From: Rhabdophis nuchalis
Taxonomy: Eukaryota > Chordata > Lepidosauria > Squamata > Natricidae
Direction: 5' to 3'
Length of the DNA stretch: 64,000 bases
Assembly: GCA_039707465.1 (NCBI GenBank)
Contig: CM077647.1
Coordinates: 119,414,610 to 119,478,609, forward strand
A program made the translations under genes and the position numbers. The notes beneath the pieces are model-generated. The model ran no database searches. It was not told where the DNA came from and worked only from the letters and a program-made list of their open reading frames with translations. Shown here in pieces: positions 20,862 to 32,262 of the stretch (positions are counted from its first letter, which is position 1; each line of letters starts with the position of its first letter).

Positions 20862-22658
20862 AAATTTTTAATTTGATTTTTAAGGGGTCCCTGGGAGGGG
20901 GGGAGGGTTAACCGAAAGTAGGAAAGTGGGTGAGGGAAATGACCCACTGGGTAACACTTCCAGGCCGGCCCAGGGTCCCGACGGGGAGGGCGCAGGGTCC
21001 GATATTGAGGGGGGAGAAAGGGTCTGTTTAACAGAGGGCTGCACCATCGAGATGGTGTGTGGGAGAGGTAGGTATGGCGGGACCGGGGGCCATATGTTAC
21101 GGGAGGACGCACCCGCTATTTGCGAGCGGTTGCGTGCTCCGGCCCTCATGGCTCCTCCTGCAACCCAGGTGGTCTGGAATCTCAGGGCCGGGGCCCTAGA
21201 CAGATGCTATGTAATGCCAGGTCCGTGGTCAACAAAGCCCCCCTCATCCATGATTTGGTATTAGAGGGGGAGCCGGACCTGGTGGGTATCACGGAGACCT
21301 GGTGGGGCCACGAGGGGCGAGTGCCCCTCGTGGAGATGTGCCCACCAGGCTACCGGGCATTCCATCAGCCACAGGCCCAGGGTAGGGGTGGGGTGGTGGT
21401 GGTTGTCATAAAGGAAGGTCTAGATCCAAGGGAGACTGCTGTGCCGCAGACAGCCGGCTGTGAGTCCCTATGTGTGAAGTGGGGCCGTGGGGAGCAGTTG
21501 GACTTGCTGATTGTGTACCTGGCTCCCCGCTACATATCAGCAGCCCTACCTGAGCTTCTCGATGTGATAGCTGAGGTGGCGGTTGGTACCTCCAGGCTGT
21601 TAGTCATGGAGGATTTCAACCTGCCATCGGTAGGCGAAGCATCCGAGATGGCTCGGGAGTTCATGGCCTCCATGACAGCCATGGACCTGACCCAGCTAGT
21701 TCATGACCCCACTCACACTGGGGGACACATGCTGGATTTAGTTTTTGTCTCCGGCCAGTGGATGAGTGGTCTCGGTTTAGGGGAATTAGTCATAGAACCC
21801 CTGTCATGGTCAGATCACTCTCTCCTTCGGCTCGACTTTCCAACTGCTACACCCCACCGCGGGGAGGCGGAACCAGAAATATCGAGATAGTTCTGCCCCA
21901 GGCGCCTGATGGACCCAGGTTCCAGACGGAGCTTGGGCCAATACCTGAGACCCTGACCCGCAACTTGACTGAGGACCTAGTTGCCGCCTGGAATAGTGCG
22001 GCCGTGGGGGCCCTGGATTGGGTCGTGCCCTTGCGGCCTCTCACTCGGCGCCACTCTACCTTGGCTCCTGGGTTTTCTGAGGAGCTGAGGGCGATGAAGT
22101 GCCGAAAGAGATGCCTAGAGAGTGTTTGGAGGTCCACTCACTCTGACCGAACACGGGTAAGGTCGCATTTGTGGACCTACCTTGTGGCGTTAAGAACGGC
22201 GAAATGGGATTATCTCTCCGCTCTTATCGCATCTGCAGATAACCACCCTGCCGCCCTGTTTAGGGTGACCCACTCCCTCCTCCACCAGAGGTCGCGGGAA
22301 GCTCCTGTGCAGGGTCGAGCAGAGGAATTTGGATGTTTTCTGCATGATAAAATTGTTCAGATCTGAGATGAGCTGGCCTCTGACTGGGCTAGTCCGGGCG
22401 GGCTGACGGAGGCAGATCTTGAGACCGTTGTTTGGGAAGAGTTGGATCCTGTGACTCCTGATGACATGGACAGGATACTGGGGCAGCTGAATGCCACCAC
22501 ATGTTTATTGGACCCGTGTCCCTCCTGGCTAGTACTGGTCTCCCGGGAGGTTTCACGAGGCTGGCTCCAGGGAATTGTTAATGCTTCTTTGAGTGAGGGG
22601 TTCTTACTGACCGTCCTGAAAGAGGCGGTGGGGAGACCCCTCCTCAATAAGTCCTCCC

Positions 22659-24554
22659 AGGATTTCGCTTCCACCTTCCGGACACGACGGAGGTGTTCTG
22701 GACACCTCTGCCACTTGGCTTCTCCAGTTGGCGCCTTCGGGGGCTGGGGGGCTCTTGTAGGGAGCCCCCCGTAAGGGCGGCCGGTGGCACAACCCTCACC
22801 TCGACGGTGGTGGGGGGGACGTTCCCACTTTGCCCCAGGAGCAGGAGAGCAGATCGCGGGGGGGGGGAATGCCCTCTCGCCGAAGGAATGTCAGAACCAC
22901 AGACATTTAACAAACGGACAGAAGTGCCGGAGCTGGAGGATCATACCGATGCTTAATGTGGACTGTAAGTGTTTTTATATGCGTTCATTTTATATGCACT
23001 TCTGAAAAGGGAAAATAGAGGGGGGAATTTGCAGAAAATCCCCTCTCGGAAAAAAAGCAGCATTTTAAAATGCTTTCCGGGCGCGGGGAGAGAGAGAAAG
23101 TAACATCCGACTTTCTATTAGCTAAAAGCGAAAGTATTACCAGATATGGAATTACACTTGGAAACTTTGTATCCGCGACTCATTAAAGGTTAAAGGAGTT
23201 TTTATTATTTCTTCACTAAAGCCAAAGTGGCGGAAAAATGGCGCTTCTTTGCTCCCAATGGAAAATTTACTTTGAAATTTGAACATTTCTTCAATACTAC
23301 AAGATCAAGAAATGTACATCTACAGTCAACTCAAGTGACTCTCAGTGTCTCTCCCATTGTACCCTTCTTTCTTGGACTGGATTTTACAATTGCCTCTCTG
23401 GAGTTTATATAACATCTGTTTGGAACTTAAAAGAATTTGCCCTTTTTTGGAGCTCGCAAGACTATTCACCCACCAGTCGCCATCTTTAACAATAAAAATC
23501 ATGCCAACAAGAAAGCCTCCGAATGGAAAAAACATCTCCGCCACTGCTTCTACAAAAGTACATGGAATGTTTCAAAGCATATTGCAGGAAATAAAGCAGA
23601 TTCGGAAAGACAAGACAAGCACAAGACTGGAACTGTTGGAGACACAAAGAATAATAACAGATGACAAACAAAAAATTAATGGGTTGGAGGGTGGAATGGT
23701 CGAGATGAACAAAGAGAGAAGGGAACAACAACAAAAATTTACAGACAGGGCTGGTCATATGTCTAGAATCGATTTTGAAAATAGAATTTGCTTTTTGAGG
23801 TTTCATAATGCTTTTGACTCAGATAACTTAAAAGATTTAACAAAAATAACTTTAGCAGAATGTACCAAAAAAAGTAAAGAATATACAACTTTAACATATG
23901 CCAGAACAAATGATACATCCAGAGAGACAGATAAAAAATTGATAAGAAGGTTAACAAGGGATGGGATCCTGGGAGCACAGAGAGAGAGGCTTTTGTTGCA
24001 TCAACTAAAAGAAGTTGCCAGTTTGAAACAGACCCCCGGAAAAACCCTAGAAGTATTTCTCCTCTTTAAAAAATTGTGCAAAAAAGGGGGGTGTTCCAAA
24101 TGGTTAATGCCTGAAGGAATGTTGCTGTTTCAGGAAGGGAATAGAATAAAATTTAAAACAAATGGTAGAGGCGGAAGCTTCTCTTAAAAAACAACCCTTA
24201 ATCCTGGTAGACTAAGATGACGGAGCGGAAGGCGCTGTGGCCCTGCCCACTGGTGGGAGGGAAGAAAAGAATTAAAGTAAGAGACTCTGATCATTAAAGT
24301 GATTTTTTCTTTTTTATGTAACTGTAATTCCGTATTAGATGTTAACAAAACAAATGATTGAATGCATGGATTTAAGATACAATATGTATGTATTTCTTTT
24401 TACTTTTTATTGAAATTCTTTTTATATGTAACATCGGAAATGACCACCATCTCTGACATGAAAGCTCTAAAAAATCTAAAATTTTAACCCTATATACCCT
24501 TATCCTTATAAAATTGTAAAACCAATAAAATTACTTTATAAAAAAAAGAAGAAG
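22659..24554 (+). mobile_element. HAL1-like element: L1-type non-LTR element with ORF1 but no ORF2
   Basis: The insertion into the L2 is flanked by a 10-bp near-identical repeat, AAGTCCTCCC (22649-22658) and AAGCCCTCCC (24555-24564). It contains a GC-rich 5' UTR (to about 23500), a single open frame for an L1-type ORF1 protein (23501-24187), and a 3' UTR of about 360 bp with AATAAA at 24524-24529 and an A/GAA tail. No trace of an endonuclease or RT is present between ORF1 and the tail. The organisation matches the half-L1 (HAL1) class described in mammals; a squamate example is inferred here. Confidence 0.7.
23501..24187 (+). CDS. L1-type ORF1 protein (coiled coil, RRM-like, C-terminal domain)
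   Basis: The 228-codon frame starts at MPTRKPPNG; an upstream in-frame ATG at 23345 lies in the presumed 5' UTR. Residues of about 20-95 are charged and heptad-like (IKQIRKD, NGLEGGMVEMNKERREQ), consistent with a trimerising coiled coil. Then comes FENRICFLRFHN, matching the entry of the ORF1p RNA-recognition fold. The C-terminal part carries LTRDGILGAQRERLLL and CSKWLMPEGMLLFQEGNRIK, the hallmark of the ORF1p C-terminal domain. ORF1p binds element RNA. The frame is uninterrupted, unlike neighbouring ORF2 remnants. Some length is lost between the RRM and the C-terminal domain compared with usual L1 ORF1p. Confidence 0.7.
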   Translation: MPTRKPPNGKNISATASTKVHGMFQSILQEIKQIRKDKTSTRLELLETQRIITDDKQKINGLEGGMVEMNKERREQQQKFTDRAGHMSRIDFENRICFLRFHNAFDSDNLKDLTKITLAECTKKSKEYTTLTYARTNDTSRETDKKLIRRLTRDGILGAQRERLLLHQLKEVASLKQTPGKTLEVFLLFKKLCKKGGCSKWLMPEGMLLFQEGNRIKFKTNGRGGSFS

Positions 24555-24928
24555 AAGCCCTCCCTGGACCCAGCTGTGTTAGCCAACTACCGTCCGGTCT
24601 CCAACCTTCACTTTCTTGCGAAGGTTGTTGAGAGTATGGTGGCACGACAGTTCCCCCAGCACCTGGAGGAAACTGTCTATCTAGGCCCGCGCCAGTCTGG
24701 CTTCCGACCTGGATACAGCACAGAGACGGCATTGGTCATGTTAGTAGATGATCTCTGGAGGGCTTGGGATAGAGGTTGTTCCTCTATCCTGGTCCTATTA
24801 GATCTCTCAGCGGCTTTCGATACCATCGACCATGGTATCTTATTGCACTGGCTGGAGGGGTTGGGGTTGGGAGGCACCGTACTGCGCTGGTTCTCTTCCT
24901 ACCTCTCCGGCCAGTCGCATTTCACACA

Positions 24929-25484
24929 TCAAGTGCAAATCCCTTCTCTTGATATAAGCAAAGGGAATTAAAGAGGAATTAAATAGCTACGAACTAGCTA
25001 TTGGGGGGGAACAAAAACTACAGGTTCTCCTGTCCTCCTTCTTTACTTCCACTTTGCCACCTCCTTCTGCATGTCACAGAAGACCCTTTGTTGTTACTTG
25101 CTATATGCTTACCATAAACTGGATGACTGAAGCAGCAATTTTATTCATGGTTTTAAATTAATTAAGCCTTGCATAGCATTGCCTCCATTTCAAGGAAGCA
25201 GACTAATGATATTAAGGCAAAAGGTTAGAACTCCCAAAGAAACTTCCTTATTGGTCCTCTTTGGTTAGAAATTGGAACTCATCTGTGTAAGTGATCTGTT
25301 ACTGAGATTATTTCATAATACTAACGTATCATTTTCCTGAGATATCACTACATTGATTTATTTAAAGATATGTCTAGCAATCTTTGGAAGTGCACTCAGT
25401 CTATATTTTAAAAAACACCTGGTCAACATGCACATATGGAAGAAGGAGTGATAAAGCAGATTATTTGTACCTTTTAGTTAGATT
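24929..25484. other. Unassigned sequence
   Basis: No supported feature is seen between the broken L2 and the old L2. Confidence 0.4.
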
Positions 25485-26165
25485 TTAGGCCAGGATATAG
25501 CACTAAGATAGCATTGATTACCTCTATCAGGCCTGGGATGGGAATAGTGTATACATTCTGGCCTTGACTGATTTCTTAATGTGTTTTGATGCTTTTGAAG
25601 ATCAATCATGGTATCCTTCTAACAATTGGAAACGGACCACTATTCTTCTGTCGTTCTCCTACTTCCTCCCTTGCAACTGGTGTTGGTATGGGGGGGGGGG
25701 TTGTTCAGCTCTGAGCCACTACTTTGTGGAGCACCTCATGACTTGATTCTCTTTATTTCAATTTAACATCCATCAGCATTGGGTACCATCAGCATATTGA
25801 CAAAAATCTGAGGTATATCTCTGCGCAGACTACTCAAACAATGCCATTGAGTTGTTTTCCAACCCATATAATGCCTCCAGTACCTGGAGGTTGTATCAGT
25901 AGGGGCAGGTAAAAAATTAATTTGGCTCAAATTGACAAGAACAAGTGGCTGCAGGTTTAGGGTTCCCCAATGACATGTCTCCAGTGAAAGTTGGTGTGTC
26001 ATCTGGATATTATTCTAGATTCTCAGCTCCTGCTCAAAAAGAAGGTAGCATCCATGTCCAAAGGGACACAAGATGCATTTGTACAGTTGCACCATTTCCT
26101 GATGAAGTGGGCAAAATGACATTTCCCAAAACAGTAAAACTTGCAGCTGCAAGAAATCAGTTGTA
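25485..26165 (+). mobile_element. Old, highly diverged L2 copy (RT region)
   Basis: With stops and indels, the plus strand retains ARPGYSTKIAL-like, FDAFEDQSWYPS and ILDSQLLLKK-like words that line up with the L2 RT (RPGYSTETAL, FDTIDHGILL, LLDSRLS). It is much older than the other L2 copies. Confidence 0.55.
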
Positions 26166-26747
26166 ACACATTCATTTGGGACAAAACCAGCAAGATACAA
26201 CTAGCAGAACCCATCTCTCTTTCCTGGTTTAAATTGATGAAATTGCCAGTACATTTTCCCCCCAGGAAGATTTGATACTCTTTCAAAAGAACATTAAAAA
26301 AAAAGTCCAATGCAATATAAGAAACTCATATGGTGGTTTTTCAAAGCAGCAAATAGACAGTAGCAGGCAGATGCCTTTAGAGAAACCAGATGCTGGTCTT
26401 TCTGGCAATCAAGGGCTATATGGCCCAGAAGGAGAGTCCAGAATGAGAAGCAGACTATAGCAGCCTCAAATAGTCATTTGGAATTGGGCAGATCTCATTA
26501 GCACCAATGGCATCAGCGAGGCACTGTAGTTCATTCATATAACAATTGTGTCGGGTGTGGGGTGGGGAAGCTATTGGAACAGCTAAAGACAAATTTACAT
26601 CGCTTCCACAGTGGGCCAAAATTTAGACAAAAGCAACATCATGTGAACATATCCTTTAAAAGGGGCTAGAGAGGCATTTTTGTGCTGTCAGAAGAATATG
26701 ACAACAAAATATAAGATAGCATTATGATTATAAGAAAAACATAATTT
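26166..26747. other. Unassigned sequence left of the ERV
   Basis: No supported gene or repeat. The last six bases (26748-26753, CCAAAC) are the ERV target duplication. Confidence 0.45.
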
Positions 26748-26753
26748 CCAAAC

Positions 26754-27185
26754 TGTTGGAATAAGATGCTTGCTTACTAAAACTTTGGTTCAGGCTTCTG
26801 CAGTGTGGCTAGGCCAGTGGCCAGCACACGAACCAGAAACCTAGGATGATGGAAAGCACCTAATAGCACTATAGGCAACTACTGCTTGGAAAGCACCTGA
26901 TGTCACGTAAGCAAGTAGGGGAACGTATGACCATAATAGGCTATAGAATGATATAGGAACATGTTAACCAATAATGTTGCTTGAAGCTGTCGCACTGCGC
27001 CAAAAAGTAACCAATAATATGCTTACACAACTTGCTTCCTTATTTTGTAATACTCAATAAAAGAGAAGTTCAGAACACGCTCTGGGCTCACTCACCTCGA
27101 GGAAAACCCGTGTGTTTGTCTTCACTCTCGCCTGTCGAGACCCCATGAGTGGCCCACCCTGATGCGGACAACCAGGAAACCCGCA
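26754..27185 (+). repeat. ERV 5' LTR
   Basis: 432 bp, starting TGTTGGAATAAG and ending AAACCCGCA (TG...CA). It contains CCAAT words and an AATAAA signal at 27056-27061 that places the R region in the last third. It differs from the 3' LTR at three single bases. Confidence 0.95.
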
Positions 27186-27188
27186 TCT

Positions 27189-27206
27189 TGGTGACCCCGA
27201 CGTGAT
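27189..27206 (+). promoter_or_regulatory. Primer binding site for tRNA-Trp
   Basis: TGGTGACCCCGACGTGAT, three bases after the LTR, is an exact 18-nt complement of the 3' end of vertebrate tRNA-Trp, including CCA. It would prime minus-strand DNA synthesis. tRNA-Trp is the primer of avian alpharetroviruses and is not usual for mammalian beta- or gammaretroviruses. Confidence 0.9.
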
Positions 27207-27292
27207 ACTGCGGTATACGTTTCGGACCGTCCGTGCTTATTCGCTCGAGGGGAGCTGCGCATTCGTCCCATCTGAAACACGGCTGGATACTC

Positions 27293-27298
27293 GTAAGT
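27293..27298 (+). promoter_or_regulatory. Likely major 5' splice donor of the ERV
   Basis: GTAAGT directly precedes the gag ATG (27299). A consensus donor in the leader is what would be used to make spliced env RNA. Inferred from position and motif only. Confidence 0.6.
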
Positions 27299-28840
27299 AT
27301 GGGCAGAAAAATTTCTCAACAACAGATAGCACATCTGAAGGAATTGAGAGAATTAACCGAATCTTCTTCTAAAATTTCTTCAAACAGAGGCAAAACTCTC
27401 TCCCATTTGAAAAACAAAGATTTAATTGGCCTTCTGTCTTACATTTGGCAACAATGTCCATCATACCCTGAAAAAGGGTCACTGAAGATATCCACATGGA
27501 CAAAATTGGGGGAATACTTCCACGCGGCCCCTAGGGCCCCGGTCCAAATTCTGACCACATGGCGTGTGGTCATGGAATGTCTGATGATTCATCACAAATT
27601 CGATACCCAAATGCCGGCAGAACCCGTACCACCCTCGTACGATTCTGTTGCACCTTCTCCGGCAAAATTGTACCCCGCTTTGACGGGCACCACATGTCCT
27701 TGCCCGGACAACAGTCCTACGGCTCCGGACGCCCCCCTGAACGTTAACCCACAACGGGGGGGTCACATAATCAGAGCTATGTAAAACGCCCGGCAGTCAG
27801 GTCAACTATCTGCCGAGGATCTTGAAACATGTGCAATGTTTCCAGTGACCTGGGCGGTGCCCGCATGAGCTGCTGCGGGCACTCCCGCCCAGCCGGTGCA
27901 TACGCACATAGATTACAAACAAATTAAGGAAATTAAAGGTGCTGTTAGAGATTATGGCTTGCAATCATGTTATATCATGGGCTTGCTTACCTCGCTTTCT
28001 ACTGCTGCTGTGGAAATGCTGCTTGCAGATTGGCAATCGCTTTTTGGCATGATTTTAACTCCCGCTCAACATGTAATTTGGAATTCGGAGTACGGCAGAC
28101 AGGCTGCCATTGCCATAAATGCCGGACTCCCTCAAAATGTCACTGCTGACGATGTCCTGGGGACTGGCACTCTCGCCACTATCGCACAACAGCAAAACTC
28201 CGATAGGGCTGCTTTTCCTATTATTAAAGATTGTGCCTTAGCAGCCTTACGGAAGGTTGATGACAATCAGGGCGTACCTTTGCAAACCTTTTCTAAAATA
28301 ATTCAAGCGTCCACGGAAGACTATTCTTCCTTTATTAGTCACCTTCAAATTGCATTAGAACGCCAAATTGACAACGTAGATGCTAGAGGTGAATTGTGTA
28401 TGAAATTGGCTTATGAAAACGCTAATTCGGACTGTCAAAAGGTGCTTCAGCCCATTGCCAACAAACCTGGCATTACCTTGGCTGACTTTCTCCAAGCATG
28501 TCGTATTGTTGGAACCACCAGTCATAAAATGGCCGCGCTGGCCTCCGCCGTTACCACAACCTTGCTTCCGCCTTCTTCTTCCTCTCCCATGCCGCAAGAC
28601 ACATTTCCGTGTCACGCCCTGCCGGAAACTGCTTCAATTGCGGGAAACCTGGTCATTTTAAATCGCAGTGCAGAGCACCAGGAGGGGGAGCGAATCGCAA
28701 CTCCTCCCAACAAACAGCTAAACCTAAAACTGTTTGTCCAAAATGTAAAAAGGGTTTTCACTGGGCAAACCAATGTAGATCCTCTGGCCAATATCACTCC
28801 GCCGGACAAAATTCGCAAAATTCATACCCGGGAAACTAAT
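27299..28840 (+). pseudogene. gag: ERV gag (matrix, capsid, nucleocapsid), broken
   Basis: Gag is the structural polyprotein. The start MGRKIS has Gly2 and Ser6, a myristoylation signal. The matrix part is followed by PPSY (about 27627-27641), a late-budding motif. Capsid sequence from about 27896 includes YKQIKEIKGAV and, near the major homology region, MKLAYENANSDCQKVL. Two CCHC knuckles lie at 28630-28671 (CFNCGKPGHFKSQC) and 28735-28776 (CPKCKKGFHWANQC). Lesions: TAA at 27782-27784, TGA at 27867-27869, and a frame change near 28620 before the knuckles. The capsid and double-knuckle organisation is alpha/betaretrovirus-like. Confidence 0.9.
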
Positions 28841-28892
28841 AGCGGGGCACTCAACCAGCCCCTCCCTCAAGGTTGAACCGCCTGACGATGAG

Positions 28893-29519
28893 GTGCTTTC
28901 CCACTCGTTTGAAATGATAGCTAATGACACTGTCACTTATTCTTTACCTGCTCATGTTTATCATCTTATCATTTCTCCATGCCTTCCTCTTAACTTGCCC
29001 CCTAGCTTGCCTGTTCTTATCTTTCCTAATCTTGACCTTACCTCTCAAGGAGTTATTGCGGCTCCTTTTATGCGCAGTTCTGATTCTTTTTCTGATTTGG
29101 CACTGGCCATCATGGTCAACTCGCCCATGACTATAAACAAGGGAACCATTGTGGCTACAATGATTTTATTAGAAACTGCCACTGATGTTTTGGCCATGGA
29201 ACAACCGTTAAAATCTACCCGCCCAACTGCCGAGTTTAAACTCAATGGGCGTTCTTTTTCCGGTCTTTTAGATACCGGCGCTGACGTCTCTGTCATCTGC
29301 TCAGCTGAATGGCTCGCCAATTGGCCTACTGACCCCGCCCCATCCGTCAGAGGCGTAGGAGGGATTCAAACCGCTCAAATCAGTTGTAATTGGATTGCTG
29401 TTACTTCATCTACTAGCTCTGTCACCGCCTTTATCAAGCCTGTTGTTTTACCTTTACATACTAACTTGTGGGGACGGGATTTAATGTCTCAATTTCAAGC
29501 TAAGCTTATTTTGCAATAA
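28893..29519 (+). CDS. pro: ERV protease with dUTPase-like N-terminal part
   Basis: This open frame ends in TAA at 29517-29519. The retroviral aspartic protease is shown by LLDTGADVSVI (DTGA at 29271-29282) and, near the end, WGRDLMSQF, equivalent to the GRD/flap-distal element. The upstream segment (GVIAAPFMRSSDS, MTINKGTIVATMIL) resembles the C-terminal half of a retroviral dUTPase, as encoded upstream of the protease in betaretroviruses; that part is inference. The stop overlaps the next ATG (TAATG). The frame itself shows no stop, although how it would be reached from gag is not evident. Confidence 0.75.
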   Translation: MLSHSFEMIANDTVTYSLPAHVYHLIISPCLPLNLPPSLPVLIFPNLDLTSQGVIAAPFMRSSDSFSDLALAIMVNSPMTINKGTIVATMILLETATDVLAMEQPLKSTRPTAEFKLNGRSFSGLLDTGADVSVICSAEWLANWPTDPAPSVRGVGGIQTAQISCNWIAVTSSTSSVTAFIKPVVLPLHTNLWGRDLMSQFQAKLILQ

Positions 29520-30683
29520 TGACTGCTTCTTTTGTTCTGCGACTGGAACTGCAATCACAAACTCCGGTCTGGATAGATCAATGGCCTCTCACAGTGGAAA
29601 AACTCACTGTATTAAAACAATTAGTTAACGAACAATTGGACAATGGGCACCTTGAGCCCTCTTTAAGCCCTTATAACTCCAGTTTTTGTAATTAAAAAGA
29701 AATCCGGCAAATGGAGATTTCTTCATGATCTTAGGGCTGTTAATGCCATTATTAAACCAATGGGGGCGCTACAATGTGGCCTCCCAAATCCAAATTTAAT
29801 TCCTCAAAATTATGACATGATGGTCATTGATCTGAAAGATTGTTTTTTCTCTATCCCTTTGCACCCTAAAGATAAGCATATTTTTGCCTTTACTATCCCT
29901 GAACCCAACAATGCTCAGCCCACCTTTCGCTATCAGTGGAAGGTTTTACCCCAAGGCATGCTAAACAGCCCCACTATGTGCCAATATTATGTTTCTCATG
30001 TGCTACAACCGTACAGGGACTGTTATCCAACCTTTTTGGTTTACCATTACATGGATGACATCCTGGTTGCGGCCCCAGGCCCCGAAGGCACAGCCTTAAA
30101 AACATTGCCTCAACTCAGACACATTTTACAACAGGGGGGACTTCACATTGCTCCAGACAAAGTGCAAGTCTCTCCCCCTTTTCAGTATTTAGGACACAAA
30201 ATGCTTACATCACATGCTTCACCCAATGTACCTCACATTATCTTGCCACCTAAACCCTCACTCTTGCAACTACAACAATATTTGGGATCCATTAATTGGA
30301 TCAGACCCTACTTAGGCCTTTCCACCGCACAATTGTCACCCTTGTTCACCGCCCTCACTAAGGGCAAACATCCACCTGACATAATTCCTCTGCAAAAGGA
30401 TCAATTGGAAGTATTACACCTCATTAATCAAGCTTTGCTCACAAAATGGGTGGACAGAATGGTAGACAATATACCTTTTGTATTGCTAATTTTTAACACC
30501 ACCACGCTGCCCACTGCGGCAGTGGCTCAAGTTACGCCTTCTTTATTAATTCTTGAATGGATTCACCTAGCTCACACGCCTCGTGCAACACTTACTACCA
30601 AACCTGCTTTATTTGCTTCCCTTATCACCAAGGGTCGGCTGCGGTCCAAGGCCCTTGCTGGTATTGAACCTTCTGTCATTTGG

Positions 30684-32061
30684 CCCCTCCTCAAGAAGCC
30701 ATCCCTGGACCCGGCTTTATTAGAGAACTATCGTCCCGTCTCCAACCTTCACTTTTTAGTGAAGGTTGTTGAGAGTGTGGTGGCTCAACAGTTCCCTCGA
30801 CATCTGGAGGAAGTTGATTATCTAGACCCGCGCCAGTCCGGCTTCCGGCCCGGTCACAGTACCGAGACGGCATTGGTCGCGTTGGTGGATGATCTCTGGA
30901 GGGCTCAGGATAGAGGTTGCTCCTCTATCCTGGTCCTGTTAGACCTCTCAGCGGCTTTCGATACCATCGACCATGGTATCTTATTGCACCGATTGGGGGG
31001 GGGGGTTGGGGCTGAGAGGCACCGTTTTATGGTGGTTCTCATCCTACCTCTCTGGTCGGTCGCAATGGGTGTTGGCAGGAGGGCAGAGGTCGGCCCCGAG
31101 GCCCCTCACATGTGGGGTTCCTCAGGGGTCGGTCCTCTCGCCACTTCTGTTCAACACCTACATGAAGCCACTGGGCGAGATCATCCGTGGTTTTGGGGTG
31201 GAGTACCATCTGTACGCTGATGATACTCAGCTGTACATATCCACCCCAAACCACCCCAACGATGCCGTCGAGGTGCTGTCCCGGTGTCTGGAGGCCGTAC
31301 GGATCTGGATGGGTAGTAACAAACTCAAACTCAACCCGTCCAAGACTGAGTGGCTGTGGTTTCCGGCACCCCGGTTTAGCCAGATAAATCCAACACTGGC
31401 CATTGGGGGCGAACATCTTGCCCCCGTGGAGAGGGCGCGCAACTTGGGCGTCCTTCTGGATTCCCGGCTGTCCATGGAGGACCATGTGGCGGCCGTGGCC
31501 AGGGGGACGTTCTATCAGGTTCGCCTGATACGCCAGTTGCGCCCCTTACTAGACCGGGGGGCCCTTCGCACAGTCACTCAAGCGCTCGTGACATCTCGGC
31601 TGGATTACTGTAACGCTCTCTACATGGGGCTCCCCTTGAGGTGCACTCGAAAGCTGCAGTTAGTGCAGAATGCGGCCGCGCGGGTGGTTATGGGTGCCTC
31701 AAGGCAAGCCCACGTAACATCTCTCCTGCGCGAGCTGCACTGGCTGCCTGTGGCCTTTCGAGTGCGCTTCAAGGTGTTGACCACCATCTTTAAATCGCTC
31801 CATGGCTCGGGGCCTAGCTATATACGAGACCGCCTCCTGCCCCATACATCCCTTCGTCTGGTCCGCTCCCACAGAGCGGGCCTACTCCGGGTGCCGTCGG
31901 CCGGGCAATGCCGGCTGGCGACACCCAGGGGAAGAGCCTTCTCTGTGGCGGGCCCGGCCCTCTGGAACGACCTACCCCCCGACCTTCGCACTACCTCGGA
32001 CCTCCGCCTCTTCCGCCAACGTCTTAAGACGTACTTATTCCAACAAGCCGGCCTAGGATAG
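30684..32061 (+). pseudogene. L2 ORF2 RT half inside ERV pol
   Basis: The RT is almost intact: SAAFDTIDHGILLHRL, a single frame change at a G homopolymer (about 31000-31008), then [30 protein letters not shown] and the C-terminal tail, ending at a TAG at 32059-32061. By chance the ERV RT frame reads straight into the L2 RT frame across 30684, giving a 486-codon chimeric frame from 29760 to 31220. This is probably meaningless. Confidence 0.88.
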
Positions 32062-32262
32062 CCCCCCGCGTCTGACTTTTAAATATAAATTATAATTTGG
32101 TTATGGTCTTAATAACGGGTTTTAGCACGGGTGAATTAATTTAATATATTTTTAATTGATGTATATTGTATTTATGGTTTTATATAATGCCTGTGCGCCG
32201 CCCTGGGTCCTAACAAGGAGAAGGGCGGGGTATAAATTTAATAAAAAAATAAAATAAAATAA
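30684..32262 (+). mobile_element. L2-clade LINE inserted in ERV pol
   Basis: This 5'-truncated L2 starts at the LLKKPSLDPALLENYRPVSN part of RT and runs through the 3' UTR (CTGTGCGCCGCCCTGGG) to an (AAAAT)n tail. At most a 4-bp ATTT is shared at the two junctions. It must be younger than the ERV integration, which the LTRs date as recent. Confidence 0.9.

Larger units (their letters stand above)
20862..24928 (+). mobile_element. L2-clade LINE, split by an L1-type element and lacking its 3' end
   Basis: The 5' UTR homologous to 14886-15219 starts near 20862. The endonuclease and linker occupy 21180-22655. The RT resumes at about 24555 (AAGCCCTCCCTGGACCC) and stops inside the RT domain at about 24928. 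The 1.9-kb gap is an inserted ORF1-only L1-type element. Missing the 3' end is unusual for a LINE and implies a later deletion or rearrangement. Confidence 0.85.
21180..24928 (+). pseudogene. L2 ORF2, endonuclease and partial RT
   Basis: The endonuclease reads [27 protein letters not shown] (catalytic E), VMEDFNLPS (D retained) and [16 protein letters not shown] ends that frame near 21888 and a shifted frame carries the linker to 22366, with TGA codons in between. The RT part after the insertion reads YRPVSNLHFLAKVVES and SAAFDTIDHGILL, then ends before the YADD box. It is inactive by stops, insertion and truncation. Confidence 0.85.

Noticed and set aside
23345..23500. Upstream extension of the L1-type ORF1 from the ATG at 23345
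   Set aside because: The translation here lacks ORF1 features and is hydrophobic and irregular. The typical basic start is at 23501.
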